From Membranipora membranacea (Eukaryota > Bryozoa > Gymnolaemata > Cheilostomatida > Membraniporidae), in contig OU612067.1 of the NCBI GenBank assembly GCA_914767715.1, positions 16,185,001 to 16,249,000 of the forward strand: a stretch of 64,000 bases of DNA, read 5' to 3'. The notes under the pieces are model-generated. The model worked only from the letters and a program-made list of their open reading frames with translations. It made no database searches and was not told the origin of the DNA. The translations under genes and the position numbers were made by a program. Shown here piece after piece: positions 38,810 to 50,585 of the stretch (positions within the stretch are counted from its first letter, which is position 1; every line of letters starts with the position of its first letter).

Positions 38810-41800
38810 GTAAGTTGCTTTCAATATTTATTTGCTTGCTTCATTTCCTTGATCTTATCGCTACCTTTTTTAGCCGTCATTGTTACATTACAATGAAAAA
38901 CGGATAGTGCATCAGTACTTCCTTGGTCTTTGTTGTGCTAGGTAGCAATAATTATACAAAATGTACAATGGATTGTTTTTAAGCCATTTTAAGCATAAAT
39001 ATCCTGAATGTATTGCAGTCGCACTGTGTCAAATTATAACAAATCTGTGTTCTGCGGTTCTAAGGTGTATTATGTTCGCTAGCTGTGCAACGTCCTCTCG
39101 GACGAATTCTCACACGAAGTGTCGCATAACAAGTCAGGGAAGAGATCTTGTTAAAGTAGAGTGCATCACAAAGAAATAGGGAGGTTTTGCTCCGATTCTA
39201 GCTATAAACTGATGCCTCGATATTTTCATGGCTGCGCTGCAGTGCAGAGAATAGCAATAGCAGAAGAGATAAGAATACGGCGTGGAATTGTGTTTGCAGA
39301 ATAATGGAAGTGATTACATAAATCCCTAGGGCAACTTATGATTCCAAGTGAGAAATAATAATCTTTCGGATTTTGTTATGACTACGAGAAGCAAGCCATA
39401 TTTGCAAAACTATTTTAGCAGTGTCCTTCTTTGTATATTTAATAACTCGATAGATTATGTATGTCTAATATGATGTTGACCCGACAGGCCTATCTGAGGG
39501 TCAGCTTATTTGAAGCAAAATATTGTCTAGTTTCTGCGTTTGCTCATACGCTCAAAATGATCACATTGAAATTAGAAGGAATCTTTGAATGGTTCTATTC
39601 AATCATTGTGAATTCAACTGTGCTGCTATTGGAATGCCTAAGGTATTGGCAGCCAGAGAAAATTATGAAGGCCTTTGTTATTAAGTAATGTGGCAGTCAA
39701 CTGGCTATTCATTAGAGAATCGTCCATTTCAGTAAACAACCATCATATTCTGAACCTAGGTAATTTTCAAGGCAGCCAGCATCTTTATAGTCGTCTTTAT
39801 AGTCGTAGAGTTTGATGGAATGAAAGTGCAGCTGCTAGTTTATATTGTGAGATATTGCAGATCTTCGGCATGTGATGCACAAACAGCTGGCCTGGTTTTG
39901 AGCATTCTTAGATTTGGCTTTTTCTGTTACTTTAGTCAGCTACCAGCATTCCTTGTTATCAAACAAATTCTTCCAGTGCAGTCTCAACTAAATGATTTCC
40001 ATCGTGCTACCAACTCCATTATCTAAATAACTTCTTCAAAATGCCATCTTATTTAAAACCACTTTTCACAGCGGAATCAGGAATATTTTCTAGTCGACTA
40101 CTTGCTGTTTGTCACAAAACTAACCCTTACACTTTGCTTGAAAAGATGCGACATTAAAAATTCCAATCAATATTTAGCGGAGATTGGATTGAAGCAGAAC
40201 AGGAAATGAACATTAAACGATCTAAGAAGCCATCAATATTCTGATAGATGTAATAGATAGTAATATGATAATATGACAGCCCTTATCTAAATATTACCTT
40301 AAAATTACCAGCTAACGACCATGTCTTCCCACAAGAATCCCAATCTAATAATCTTGTGCTCATAGAAGCCGGGCTAATGCGTAGTTGCGACGTGGGTAGA
40401 AGGTACAAAACCACAACCTGATGGGACTATTGGAACCGTAGCCACAAGAGTTAGGGCTTAAGAGGTTGGCGTTTGATACCTGCACAATCTGATAATCATA
40501 CCGTGTCTCTCGCACCACAAGACCAAGACACGATCTAGAAAATCAGTTCAGTGCAAAAAGATTTATGATGATGTGACTAGTTTGATTATCATTATAGGTG
40601 AAAGTAAACAGCATCGTTAATGTATTTACACAGTGTAAGTATTGATATATAATATAATATATATCTTTACTCTCCCTGCGATGTTTACTCATTACAGCTA
40701 GCTAATGTCAATTCCTCTCCATTGCTTGCGCGGCTTGTTCATAGGTCTGTCTGCTCAAGCTGTACTACCAGTATAAAAACGAAAAGCATTCCGAGTTTGC
40801 CTTATGCATACTTATGCAGGCTAACCGGCTTGAACAATACCATGATAAAGCTAAGTAGTAGGAACTGCGATGACTTTACTGTATGGTAAAGCTAATTTAC
40901 AGGCGTTTTAACTTAGCATTTTCTGCTTTGCTCTTATTGGATATTTAAAATCTGCTGTTTTCAAATTATGTGTCATTCTTCCAGGCTTAACCTACTTCGG
41001 TCTAAAATTTGCTGCAAATTGCGATGCACTGTAACAAATTACTGGTTAGGTGACGTGTGTTCAAATGTTCACAGCATCCTAATAACAGGGCTGGCTATAT
41101 CCTGCTCGGCATGCTATAAGCTGGTATGCACACAAATAATGATGTTATGCCACCAATGGCGAAACCTCAAATGATCTCATGGACGCTGTAGAGAAGCAAT
41201 GGCGAAACCGCCTGTAGCCTGTAGGTGACACTTGATGTCAGTGCTTGCGCCATGCATGTTGGTTTGAGACATAGCTGTCAGTGGGGTGTGACAGATGGCT
41301 CTGGTGGTGCTTGACAAGCTAGTTGCCCCTCTCATCATCAAAGGTCAAGACGGCAGCAGGCCGACTTGAGGGCTATCAGACATGAGGTACAGCGACCCCA
41401 CAGTCACTGCTGCGCAGGAAAAAAACTAGAACGAATAAGATTTGAAGATTCCAAATGGAGTAACTTTCTGGTCCATAGGGTTGACATTGCGATCTAGAAT
41501 AGAGCAAAGGTAGAAGTTCTTTTCTCATTCTACGCTACCAAGTGTTGCAACATCTTGCATCAACCACAGTAGCCATCCCATCGCGTTTGAACTCCAATCC
41601 TGCAAACATTGTATTTCATGCTTTCGAGAGTTTTTAGATCAAGTTTAGTGGGGTTAAAATAGAAGAGTTAAATTTACTAAGCTAAGATCCTGGCACTCAT
41701 CATGATCGCTTCACCAAAAGGCAAAACTGCTCAGGTTTTGCAGCTTTCAGTACAATAGGACAGTGACCTACATAACCATCATAATAAATTCTTTTCATGC

Positions 41801-44800
41801 AATTCAACAAAGATCCAACGCTAATAGGTTGTCAACTTGTCCTGCTAAAATAATAAATAATCTGCTGATAGTTTATTGGCCAGCTCATACTCATGCCATA
41901 ATTCCAAGTAATTTATGATCCTTCATAACTCTCAAAATGGCTACCCAGTTCTACCAACTCCTCATTTCAACCACACTTGAGTAATTTTGTAATTTTATTA
42001 TTTTGCGGTCCACTGGTTAGGCTATTTGATTACACTAGTAGGGCTTCTTAAATAATGTTATGTTTCTGCTTAATTTTATAAAACCCAACTCAACCAACTT
42101 CCACATTTCGCCAGCTGCATTTCCTATCCACATTAATTTGAGAATAACTCAAATTGGGAGTAGGTCATAATGTTTGTTAGCTCATGACCCCATTTTGTTT
42201 TCAGTGCACACATATGTAATTAGCTCGCCAACAGAATCTCAGGTATTTAGGTCACTTCTATGACTAACGACAGATGAAGCTTTAATAATTCATCACAAGA
42301 GCGCAATATAAAGGCCTAGTTATAAAATAATAGATACATAATAACCTGTATCAAAGATTATACCAGCATTTATCACTAAAGCATTACCCACTGGTCTGTG
42401 TAATAGATCCTTTGATATCTCTTCTATATATGAACTTTTGGAAGCCATCTTGTTTGTATAAGTTCATCTTGAATTATTCATACAGATCTAGGAGCCCCAT
42501 AAAGCTACTTCAGTCTATTATTGATACTTTTGAATAATATGTTGCTGCTCTCTGAAGGTTTATGATACATCAGTTGCTCAAGAAAACTACCTAGACAAAG
42601 CATAAATCTGCAGCAAAATGTGTGGCCATATCCTAAAAAACTGTTTCGGTCAGTGACCTATGAATATGACAGTGTTGATTAATGAGGCATTGTACGTTGT
42701 GATGTGTGATACTCGTCTATAGTCTCTGATGACTACCAGAGAATGTATATTATGTTTATCTACGTAAGAAACAGGCCAGTCAAGCTCTGATTCAAGTTTA
42801 TGTGGCCAATTGTTTTTCACTTAATGTGCATGGCAGCAAGCCAATGGGATGAATACACACAAAAATGATATATTCAAGGAGTACTCAGCGTGATACTCTT
42901 TTATGTACTAGGAGAAGTGGTTTTTAGATCAGATTATGTCTGCCCATCCTAACGCCCATAAATAATATCAGTATCGCTATATGAGCAAGTCATTAGTCAG
43001 CTTTTCTACTAAAAAGCATTCACTGACAAATCCGCCCTCATAACAAGGGTGGGAGTGTAACGTGGGTGAAGTATTTATAAGATGTGTCATAAGCTAAACA
43101 GAAAAGAATTAAATTAAAATAGGTCATGCTCTTTGACGCCACAGTGAGAAATCAGTAACCATCCCCCCTCCCTCATATTTATAAAGATAGATCAGTTTCG
43201 ATGACACATTAAAAACGTTTTGAAGTTTTTTCTTCATTCTAACGTATTTATGAACATAGATCAGTTTTGATGACACAATGAGATGAGCAATTTGATTACA
43301 GTGTTAATTATATCCTATTTTTTCCATTATAGTTGATCGGAATTGCTTTGGTGGCAGTGGGTATCTACGCTTACATCACTCTGAGAGATTACCTCAACAT
43401 CCTTGGAGACTCCAGTATCAATGCACCAGCCATTGTACTGATCGTGTTTGGAGTTATCACCTTCATCATTGCTGCTCTCGGATGCTTCGGAGCCTGTAAA
43501 GAAAGCCCATGCCTTCTCTTCACCGTGAGTTGCACTTTTAGCTTGTTTTTCCTATGCTGCAAGGGTTGAAAAGTATCAAGCTGGAGAGAGGACAACTCAG
43601 AATAAGAGGCTTAAATTATAGCTCAGAAGGCTGTCTATTGTATGTTTAACAGTTGGCTGATTGGTGTTTGGAATGTGCAACGAATTTTATTCAATATTGT
43701 TATTTCCATGAAATGGTAATGTATGAATGGTGGTTTCAATAATATTGAGTTGAACTATTGACTTGAATCTGCATCCATCTTCGATAGTATCGTCATACGA
43801 AAAATAACATGAGTTATATTCCCACTCCCTACATAACTGACTTTGGCTGTATGTTTGTAGTTTGCTGTAATCATCGCTATGCTGCTCATCGCCGAGATCG
43901 GTGCCGGTATCGCTGCCTTTGTTTTCCGAGGTGAGGTCGAGGGATTCTTTGATAATAAGAAGGATGAGCTTCTCATGCAGTACAAGGAAGGAGACGACAG
44001 TGCAATCACTGACTCATGGGACAAGGTTCACGAACAGCTCGTAAGTAGCCTCAAAATTATTATACCCAAAGACCAACGCATGTAATAGTCAGGCAGTTAC
44101 TTACGATAAAGTGTGACATCATAATGCAGAAATTGGGAGTTACCTTCCCCTATGGCAGGCACTTTTTCCACCATCAATAATTCATGCCAAGTAGAGCATT
44201 GAATTCGCCATGCAAATTCTGACAAAACTTTATCACATGTAACTGCCTGGCTATAACATGTATTGGTCTTCGGGTAGCCTTTAAGATCAAGTTTGATCCA
44301 ACTTTCCCGCATCCCTGTTGATCACATTCTACTGGTGTGCCGCCATCAATAATGGCTGACGGCTCAAAGGGATGACAACATATAAACGCAGGAAAACTGG
44401 ATCATGTTTGTTCTATAAAACTCTCATGTCAAGCGGGCTAATAGAACTTTTAGCTTAGATTACTAAGTCGTGTGCTGGCAAAGCTAAAAACCCAAAATAA
44501 ACCTCACAATCCGCGCAGAGATAAATAGCCATTTTATGTACCAATATTGATATTCGATGAAATTAATATACAAAAAATGAAGCCAAGTTTGTAGTGGCAT
44601 GCAGCTGGTAGCGGCATGCAACTGGTAGTGGCATGCGACCAGTTTGTAGGAAATGTTCACCAGGCTCAGGTCTGAGACACTGAATATAAAGTCTAACATG
44701 GCTGGGCGTAATATGTACAGTAAACAATGTATCTATCCGCCTGTTGATTGATTGACCCAGCATATTATGTTTTCTGCTATTTAGAGATAAAACCTTATTT

Positions 44801-45808
44801 ATTTTGTGCTATTCAGGAATGCTGCGGATACAATGGACCAACAGACTGGGCTGATTCCGCCCTCGCACCTGATCAGGCTCCAAAAATACCAGATTCTTGT
44901 GTAAGTATTTTGACCAATCACTGCTGTTACCATCTGGTATACCGTCGATTCCATTTTATTCATTTTGGGACAACTCCTAAAACTACTGTGGTTGTCTCCT
45001 TTCCGAGAAGTGATAACGCTGCCAATTTATGACGTGCGAATGAGTACCCAACAATGCAATATTCTTGAATTTATTAGTGGCATCAAATCGATGATAACAT
45101 ATTCAAAATTGGCCTGATCATCCTTGGGCAGGAATTCAATATTTAATCTACATGTAATTCTATTATAAAAATCCGCCATGAGCCTTTGAGCTTTTGTTTC
45201 TGTTTACAGAAAGAATACACCCAAGGATGTAAGGATGCTCTGATCGAAACAGTCAAGGATAATATCTACATTGTTGGAGGAGCTGGTATCGCCTTCGGTG
45301 TAATTGAGGTATGTTCTTACGTGTAATATGAGTCAAAAAAGTATACATGTCAAATATATATATCCAAAATATATTCATATATGCCAAATATGTTCATATG
45401 TGTCTAAGCAGCTAATAAATGTATTCACTGCTTTTGTCTGTGAAATTTTACAAGGAAAACCAAATTTAGCCGGTTTCGAGAATTTACTGTGGTATATTGA
45501 ATTGAGTTTGTTGTATACAAGGCCTCTAATTCCAAACAGTCTCAGACGTATCAATCAATACTGCAGTTACTTTCCCATATAAACATCAGTCAATTGATGT
45601 TTTGACAACGGCAAGGTTTTTACAAACTGCTTTCTTTCTCCTTCTTTTGGCACATAACGAAAAGCTTTTTTTCTTAAAAATGATTATGATGCCAAGAAAA
45701 GTATTATTAAAAAAAAAGTTTACACCATTTGTTCTTTTTTTTCAGCTTCTCGGAATTGTCCTCGCCTGTTGCGTGGGATGCCAAGCCAGGAAAGGTACTG
45801 AGGCATAA
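38732..45808 (+). CDS. Tetraspanin 2 (231 aa, 6 exons)
   Basis: Second member of the tandem pair; same class of membrane scaffold protein. Exons 38732-38809, 43333-43524, 43861-44040, 44817-44900, 45210-45308, 45746-45808; all introns phase 0. Cytosolic start with cysteines (CASCAKWC), TM1 with FNILFC, short small loop, TM2 and GCFGACKESPCLLF, TM3 from residue 91, large loop with ECCG (C152, C153), C178 and C185, TM4, then ACCVGCQARKGTEA. 231 residues is typical for the CD9 group. The ATG is in an A-rich context with G at +4. Four of the five intron positions match its neighbour by residue alignment (after NILFC, after LLF+1, before ECCG, within TM4); the intron inside the large loop is shifted by only a few residues. 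This supports origin by tandem duplication. Confidence 0.96.
43333..43524 (+). CDS. Tetraspanin 2 exon 2
   Basis: Residues 27-90: TM1, short small loop, TM2, GCFGACKE. Donor GTGAGT at 43525. Confidence 0.96.
43861..44040 (+). CDS. Tetraspanin 2 exon 3
   Basis: Residues 91-150: TM3 (with the acidic residue typical of TM3) and the first helices of the large loop. Donor GTAAGT at 44041; a MITE starts 24 bp further on. Confidence 0.96.
44065..44274. mobile_element. TA-flanked MITE, copy A (210 bp)
   Basis: Terminal inverted repeats of about 50 bp: CCCAAAGACCAA..CATGTAATAG..CAGGCAGTTAC and, inverted, CCCGAAGACCAATACATGTT..CAGGCAGTTAC. The element is flanked by TA on both sides, as expected for a Tc1/mariner-type target. 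A second copy is at 59375-59650. Confidence 0.85.
44817..44900 (+). CDS. Tetraspanin 2 exon 4 (CCG exon)
   Basis: Residues 151-178: ECCG motif to the PDSC cysteine. Donor GTAAGT at 44901. Confidence 0.96.
45210..45308 (+). CDS. Tetraspanin 2 exon 5
   Basis: Residues 179-211: QGC cysteine (C185) and first half of TM4. Donor GTATGT at 45309. Confidence 0.95.
45746..45808 (+). CDS. Tetraspanin 2 exon 6
   Basis: Residues 212-231 and stop TAA. End of TM4 with ACCVGC. Acceptor after a long T run. Confidence 0.95.
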   Translation, partial: LLGIVLACCVGCQARKGTEA

Positions 45809-46763
45809 ACAAATCTCTCTGTGTAACTAAGCGTAGGCTACCAACATAACATCCTAAGGGTCGTCAGCAGCTAAAAGAAGAAAAAGATCTGCATCACCTG
45901 TATGTCTTTGTCTGCGTTTAGGAGTCCGTGTGATGTATCAAACTTTGTTGTCCTTTGAGTCCTTTCAAGTACCTCAATTTATGGAGACAAAACTATTTTT
46001 ATCATGTCTTTTGTATACATTTCTGTCAATATTATTAGCAACGTGTTTGTAGCTTGTAATTATCTTTAGTCAAAAAAAATTTGGATTATTAATGAGTCTT
46101 TTTAATAAATCTTTAATGGTATACTGCTGTCTCGTCATGTGGCGCCAGGTAGGCCAGTTTCAGGGAATAGGATTAGTGGAGATGCTACCAGAGACTATAG
46201 AATAATATCTATTGTCTCTGATACTACTACAGTTACTATATCATGTATTTTTGTATGTACCCGGTTCCGTAGCTCGTTACACCGGTTGGTAGAAGGGTTT
46301 GCTCAATATGCCTTGCTATCTTCAATGTGACTTGTTGTGCTGTTAGAACGAGCAGGAAATTTTCTGTTGCTCAACATTGTGTAGTTCTACGAGTCGGTCC
46401 ACAGTTTATTTCATGTTCTCTCGTTTTTAAAGGTCTTATTCTACAATTTTATTACATTTTTCATTATTATTCAACAATAAAATGTTTTCTTATCAAAATC
46501 ATAGCATTTCACTTTAGATCAACAGTTCGACAAGGAATCTGTATGTAGCGCTAGCAACTTTTTCTTGCACGGCCTCAGTTGTTGTGATACATTTGTTGGT
46601 GAATATAAGAAAGTGTATAAAAATGACGAACAATGACAAAACCCTTGAAAAAACCAGAATATAATTTACAACTTATCATACGATTAATGAATGATATCAG
46701 CGCATATGTTGCATCGAACCAATTCACTTCCTCTCAATGATCCAACCCTATGATGGTATGACA
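45809..46763. other. Convergent 3' ends of tetraspanin 2 and MRM1
   Basis: 955 bp between two facing stop codons. AATAAA at 46104-46109 and 46476-46481 could end tetraspanin 2; TTTATT at 46448-46453 and 46405-46410 could end MRM1 on the minus strand. If these are used, the two 3' UTRs could overlap. Confidence 0.55.
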
Positions 46764-47779
46764 TTACGTTTTGCGCAGCTGGTTAAGAATGATACCAGAT
46801 GCCACAGAAACATTCAATGAGTCAATATAATTCGGACAACCCACATCTGGAGGAATACTATAAAGCTGGGTACACAACTCCAAAGTTCTGCTGTCAACGC
46901 CCCTACTCTCACTACCAATAATCACAGCAGTGTCCCGCTTTTTAGTTTTCTCGATAATATTACTAGATTTCTCTGCATCGCACGATGTACCGATAATACT
47001 CCAGTCCGCCTCTCTCATAGCAGATACACAATCTGCGATGTCAAACACTATCTCTATATTGGCAAACTCCATAGCACCTGAGCTGGCCTTCGACACTACT
47101 GGTGACAGCTTAGAACAGTTAGTCGAGAGTATGACCTTATCTACACCAAAATACACGGCTGAACGTATAAGTGCACCAATGTTCATCGGGTCAACCACAT
47201 TGTCAATGAGAAGCCACAGTCTAGGAGCATGGAATGTATCACGATTCAATGAATGATTAGAGAATTGCGGCACCTCTAGAGGCGAGCATTGCGCCACTAG
47301 CCCTTGATGAACACCATAACTACAAAGTTTATCCAGTTTGCTTTTATGAACCGGGACTATAGGGAGTTGAGTGTCATTTGCCAGATCCCAAACCTTCTTC
47401 AGCACTTCCAAGTTGGTGATGTTTTCTTTTGAAGTGGATAAAGCGGGAGCATCACTTGGTTCTGATAAAAGCTTGAACACCGACATTCTCATGAATAGAG
47501 TTTCAAAGTGTCTTCTTTGGGCTTTTAGAGCAGAGTAGACAGGGTGATGGCCGTGAAGCATGTCGACTTTGGTCTCCGATTGTTTGTAAGCCTCTTTTGC
47601 AGATCTTCGTAACTGTGGTTGGTGGTCATTGTATATTGATCTCTTTGCTTTTGCTCGAACAGTTTTAAATTGTTCTCTCCTACTTTGACCACGATTGAAA
47701 AGGCTGGTGTGAATTCTAGAGCATTGTTGTATAAATCCTGAATTCAGCAGTCCTCCTTGACAATAAATATTGCCTACAA
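46764..47779 (-). CDS. MRM1: MRM1 exon 2 (main coding exon)
   Basis: Carries presequence end, substrate domain and the whole SPOUT fold. The acceptor on the minus strand is ATGTTTAG, ending at 47780. Confidence 0.93.
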
Positions 47780-48359
47780 CTAAACATGATAAATAGAAAT
47801 TAATCAAATTTTATACTGACAATGTTTTCCATCTTCCCAAATACAATCTTTGTGATAACTCGTCTACCAAATTAAATAATCGAGAGCAAAATTACCTATT
47901 TGATTTATTCAACATTTCTAATAATATTTACATTAACCATTAGTGCAAAACACTCAATGATTTCAATTGCTCTTCTTTTACTCACAGTTCTACCCTTTGA
48001 GCAGAGTATGTGGATCGGCAGCAACTGCCATAAACGCAAACGATGCATGGATCTCTAATTGTGTAATATCAGTTAGTGTTGGAAAGATTTGGACAGCATT
48101 CTTCTTGATAGGCTAATCGCATCTACCACAATCCGCTAAAACTTTGACTTGAAAATTATCTCAGTCATTTGCTTGTGTAATGGTTTTGGCTCTAGGGAAG
48201 GGTTGTACACAGAAAAATACAGAATATTATCAAACATGATAACGATTGAGCATGTTTTGTTAAATATCACAAAGAAGAATCAACTGAAGCGGGCAACAAT
48301 GACAAATATGACAGCAAAGAACTAAATAGTTATAGTGCATACTCACCCTTAAAGTTCAT
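46764..48359 (-). CDS. MRM1: Mitochondrial rRNA 2'-O-methyltransferase (342 aa, 2 exons)
   Basis: SpoU/TrmH (SPOUT) enzyme that, in known family members, methylates the ribose of one guanosine in the large mitochondrial rRNA, using S-adenosylmethionine. Exon 1 (48359-48347) gives only MNFK plus one base; exon 2 (47779-46764) carries the rest, and the join is in frame to the stop. The N-terminus is Arg-rich with RIHTS, like a mitochondrial presequence. An L30e-like substrate domain begins at LHGHHPVYSAL (about residue 80); the catalytic part shows motif 1 (NIGALIRSA), the MRM1-type LSPVVSKASSGAME, motif 2 (GSESRGV) and motif 3 (SLNVSVASGI). Without splicing, exon 2 stays open to an ATG at 47807, giving a 347-aa form with a different start. 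Exon 1 rests on splice consensus and phase only. Confidence 0.92.
48347..48359 (-). CDS. MRM1: MRM1 exon 1, 13 coding bases
   Basis: ATGAACTTTAAGG followed by the donor GTGAGT (48346-48341). Joining to 47779 restores the frame exactly (G + TT = Val). Confidence 0.6.
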
Positions 48360-49321
48360 TTTATCACTCTTCAATCACTACCGCAATGGCACAGGTTCAA
48401 AACTAGTCCATCAGTGAAAATACTAATTGTGAGAAATTCCAGTCCCACTCAGGTCTGATTGCGTGCTCACCATATGGTTGTAGCCTGAAACAAGGAAACT
48501 TAGTTATGAGTTATTGACAGTGCAACCTCGAGTTGAAAATGTCAAATTGGAATTTCAATTATCTATTTTGCCCTTAATGGTGGAGCTTGCATGCACAACA
48601 TTTCATTAGTTCATGAGATGAGGCAGCAGCACAAGCGGCGGCAGCAGCAGCAGTGAGCGCTGATTATAGGGTTCCGTACCTGACATTGATGATTGGGTTT
48701 GCAAAGGTATATATTTGGCACACCAATTATTAAGAACCCTAAAATGCGAAAGTATTCACAAGAGGTAATGTTCAGTAGCTTAAAATAGTGAAATTTATAC
48801 ACTGACTGAACTTCATAACCTTCTATAAACTCCGTTCTTAGCTAGCTGAAGTTGGTGCTTGCTAACATGAAGCCACCCTAAATCCAACTTTTGCTAATCC
48901 GTGCTGGATGATAGTTTTGATTCAGCACTGGCGAGCTATTCATCCAAGCCAGGACTTTTCGGATCTGGACCATAAATGAATGATCTAACTAAAGCATGCT
49001 TGCATGCAGTAAGGGACCTATCCTGCCTCTTTGTGAAAGAGTAGCCGGCTAGGCAGGTAGGGGTATAGGGTCACTACCCCACACAAGCTACCTGTGCTGT
49101 ATGAGGGGGTCAAATAGACCTAGTGTAAAATGAAAATAAAAAACCTTTTGGTCACAATAGAACTTTTTTACCAACACTCAATTAGAAAATTGAAGGTCTG
49201 TGTAATAAATCTGCCAGTCCTATCTACCATGAGCACCTCTGAGTTTGCCAACATGTATAAAAAGTCAACCAATGAGTATTTACTACTCATACCATACTGG
49301 TCAATTGTCTTTTCGGTTCAT

Positions 49322-50585
49322 AGGACTGCTGCAGTTCCTGATTTTGGGCTTGGTGTGGGTGGGGGGTTATGAGTGGGAAGGATGGAAGCTCTAATTACAA
49401 AATAAAGTGCAGTTGTAAAATACCCTTAACCAGTGGTTCCTACATACTGTAGCAGCGGGTGGATTGTGTATACCCACAAATGAGTGTGGCAAAGGTGGAG
49501 AACTGAGGCTAGCATACACGTTCCCCAACCATTGATCACACACACCCAACATGCATTCAGACAAGCAAACTTTGCCTGCCATTGTACTCCTTTGTTCACC
49601 GAACAAAAGGCCTTTTGTCATACAACTCTCATAGGTGTCTTGGGACATGTCTCCCAGACATTGGCCCCCAGGGCCTATCCAAAATACTACCTACAGCATA
49701 ACTAAACTTTATTTTGTAATGCTATTTACTTCGGTAACTGTAAATTGCTGAACAGGCTGAACGGACTGAACAGCTGAACAGAATTTCTCAGACTAAAATT
49801 ATTATTTGTAACCTTTTCTCTGGCTGACTATTACTTCTCAAACACATTCCTCCTAACCAAATGATTTGATGAGTCACTAAGTTCCTGTTGGCACCTAATA
49901 TAACCAATTTAGGGCAAGCAAATGAAGCAATCAATGTGCCAATTATGACAAAATCTGATGGTGTTCTGGAAATTGGATACCAGAAACATTATCCAGCTCA
50001 ACCTTCTATCTAGCCAGTCTTAACAAGCTTTGTTTATAGGTGGGGGGGGGCTAATTTCCATCCATTCACTAGTCGTGTAATGCCAAAAAATTTGCTGTGA
50101 ACAAAATTGAAAGAAACCAAGGTGAATGCAAACTTAAAATAATTAATTTAATGAGAAGAATATAAAGAATTGTCCATGCTTGTGCAAAATTAGCCAATCA
50201 TGTAAAGAATCAAACAAATAGTAGTCTGAGAAATTCTGTTCAGCTGTTCAGCCTGTTCAGCAATTTACAGTTACCCTATTTACTTTGCAGTTTTCAGTTT
50301 TCAGTAAACATAACTTTTAACTGCCAAAGTTTGATCATTTATAATACCCGAAACACTTTCTGATTGGTTGGAACATATTGTTGTGATGTTGCTTTGAAAT
50401 GTGTCAATAATATGACCAAACCAATCAGAAGGTGTTTCAGGTATGATAAATTAAATGATCCAACTTTGGCAGTTAAAAGTTATGTTTACTTCAAACTGAA
50501 AACTGCATGGTAAATAGAGCTTCCATCCTTCCCAACCCCACCATACCCAAAATCAGGAACTGCGGCAGTCCTACTATGCTTCGGT
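49322..50585. mobile_element. Nested inverted-repeat (foldback) complex, 1.26 kb
   Basis: Three layers. Outer arms: AGGACTGCTGCAGTTCCTGA..GGAAGGATGGAAGCTCTA from 49322, inverted at about 50510-50585. Middle arms: 49722-49793 and 50222-50284, sharing CTGAACAG repeats and TTTCTCAGACTA. Inner arms: a near-perfect 222-bp hairpin at 50286-50507. No transposase frame. Probably non-autonomous DNA elements, perhaps one inside another. Confidence 0.8.
50286..50507. repeat. Near-perfect 222-bp hairpin
   Basis: TGCAGTTTTCAG..TAACTTTTAACTGCCAAAGT..TTCTGATTGGTT is mirrored on the right by AACCAATCAGAA..ACTTTGGCAGTTAAAAGTTA..CTGAAAACTGCA, with a loop of about 20 bases around 50380-50400. Confidence 0.9.

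Larger units (their letters stand above)
38810..45745. other. Introns of tetraspanin 2
   Basis: Intron 1 (38810-43332) is 4.5 kb with no exon found and nothing notable beyond AT-rich DNA. The introns at 43525-43860, 44041-44816, 44901-45209 and 45309-45745 hold only the MITE at 44065-44274. Confidence 0.75.

Noticed and set aside
43389-44024. Minus-strand frames at 43389-43595 and 43755-44024
   Set aside because: Shadows of tetraspanin 2 exons 2 and 3.
46930-47256. Plus-strand 108-codon frame
   Set aside because: Shadow of the MRM1 coding exon.
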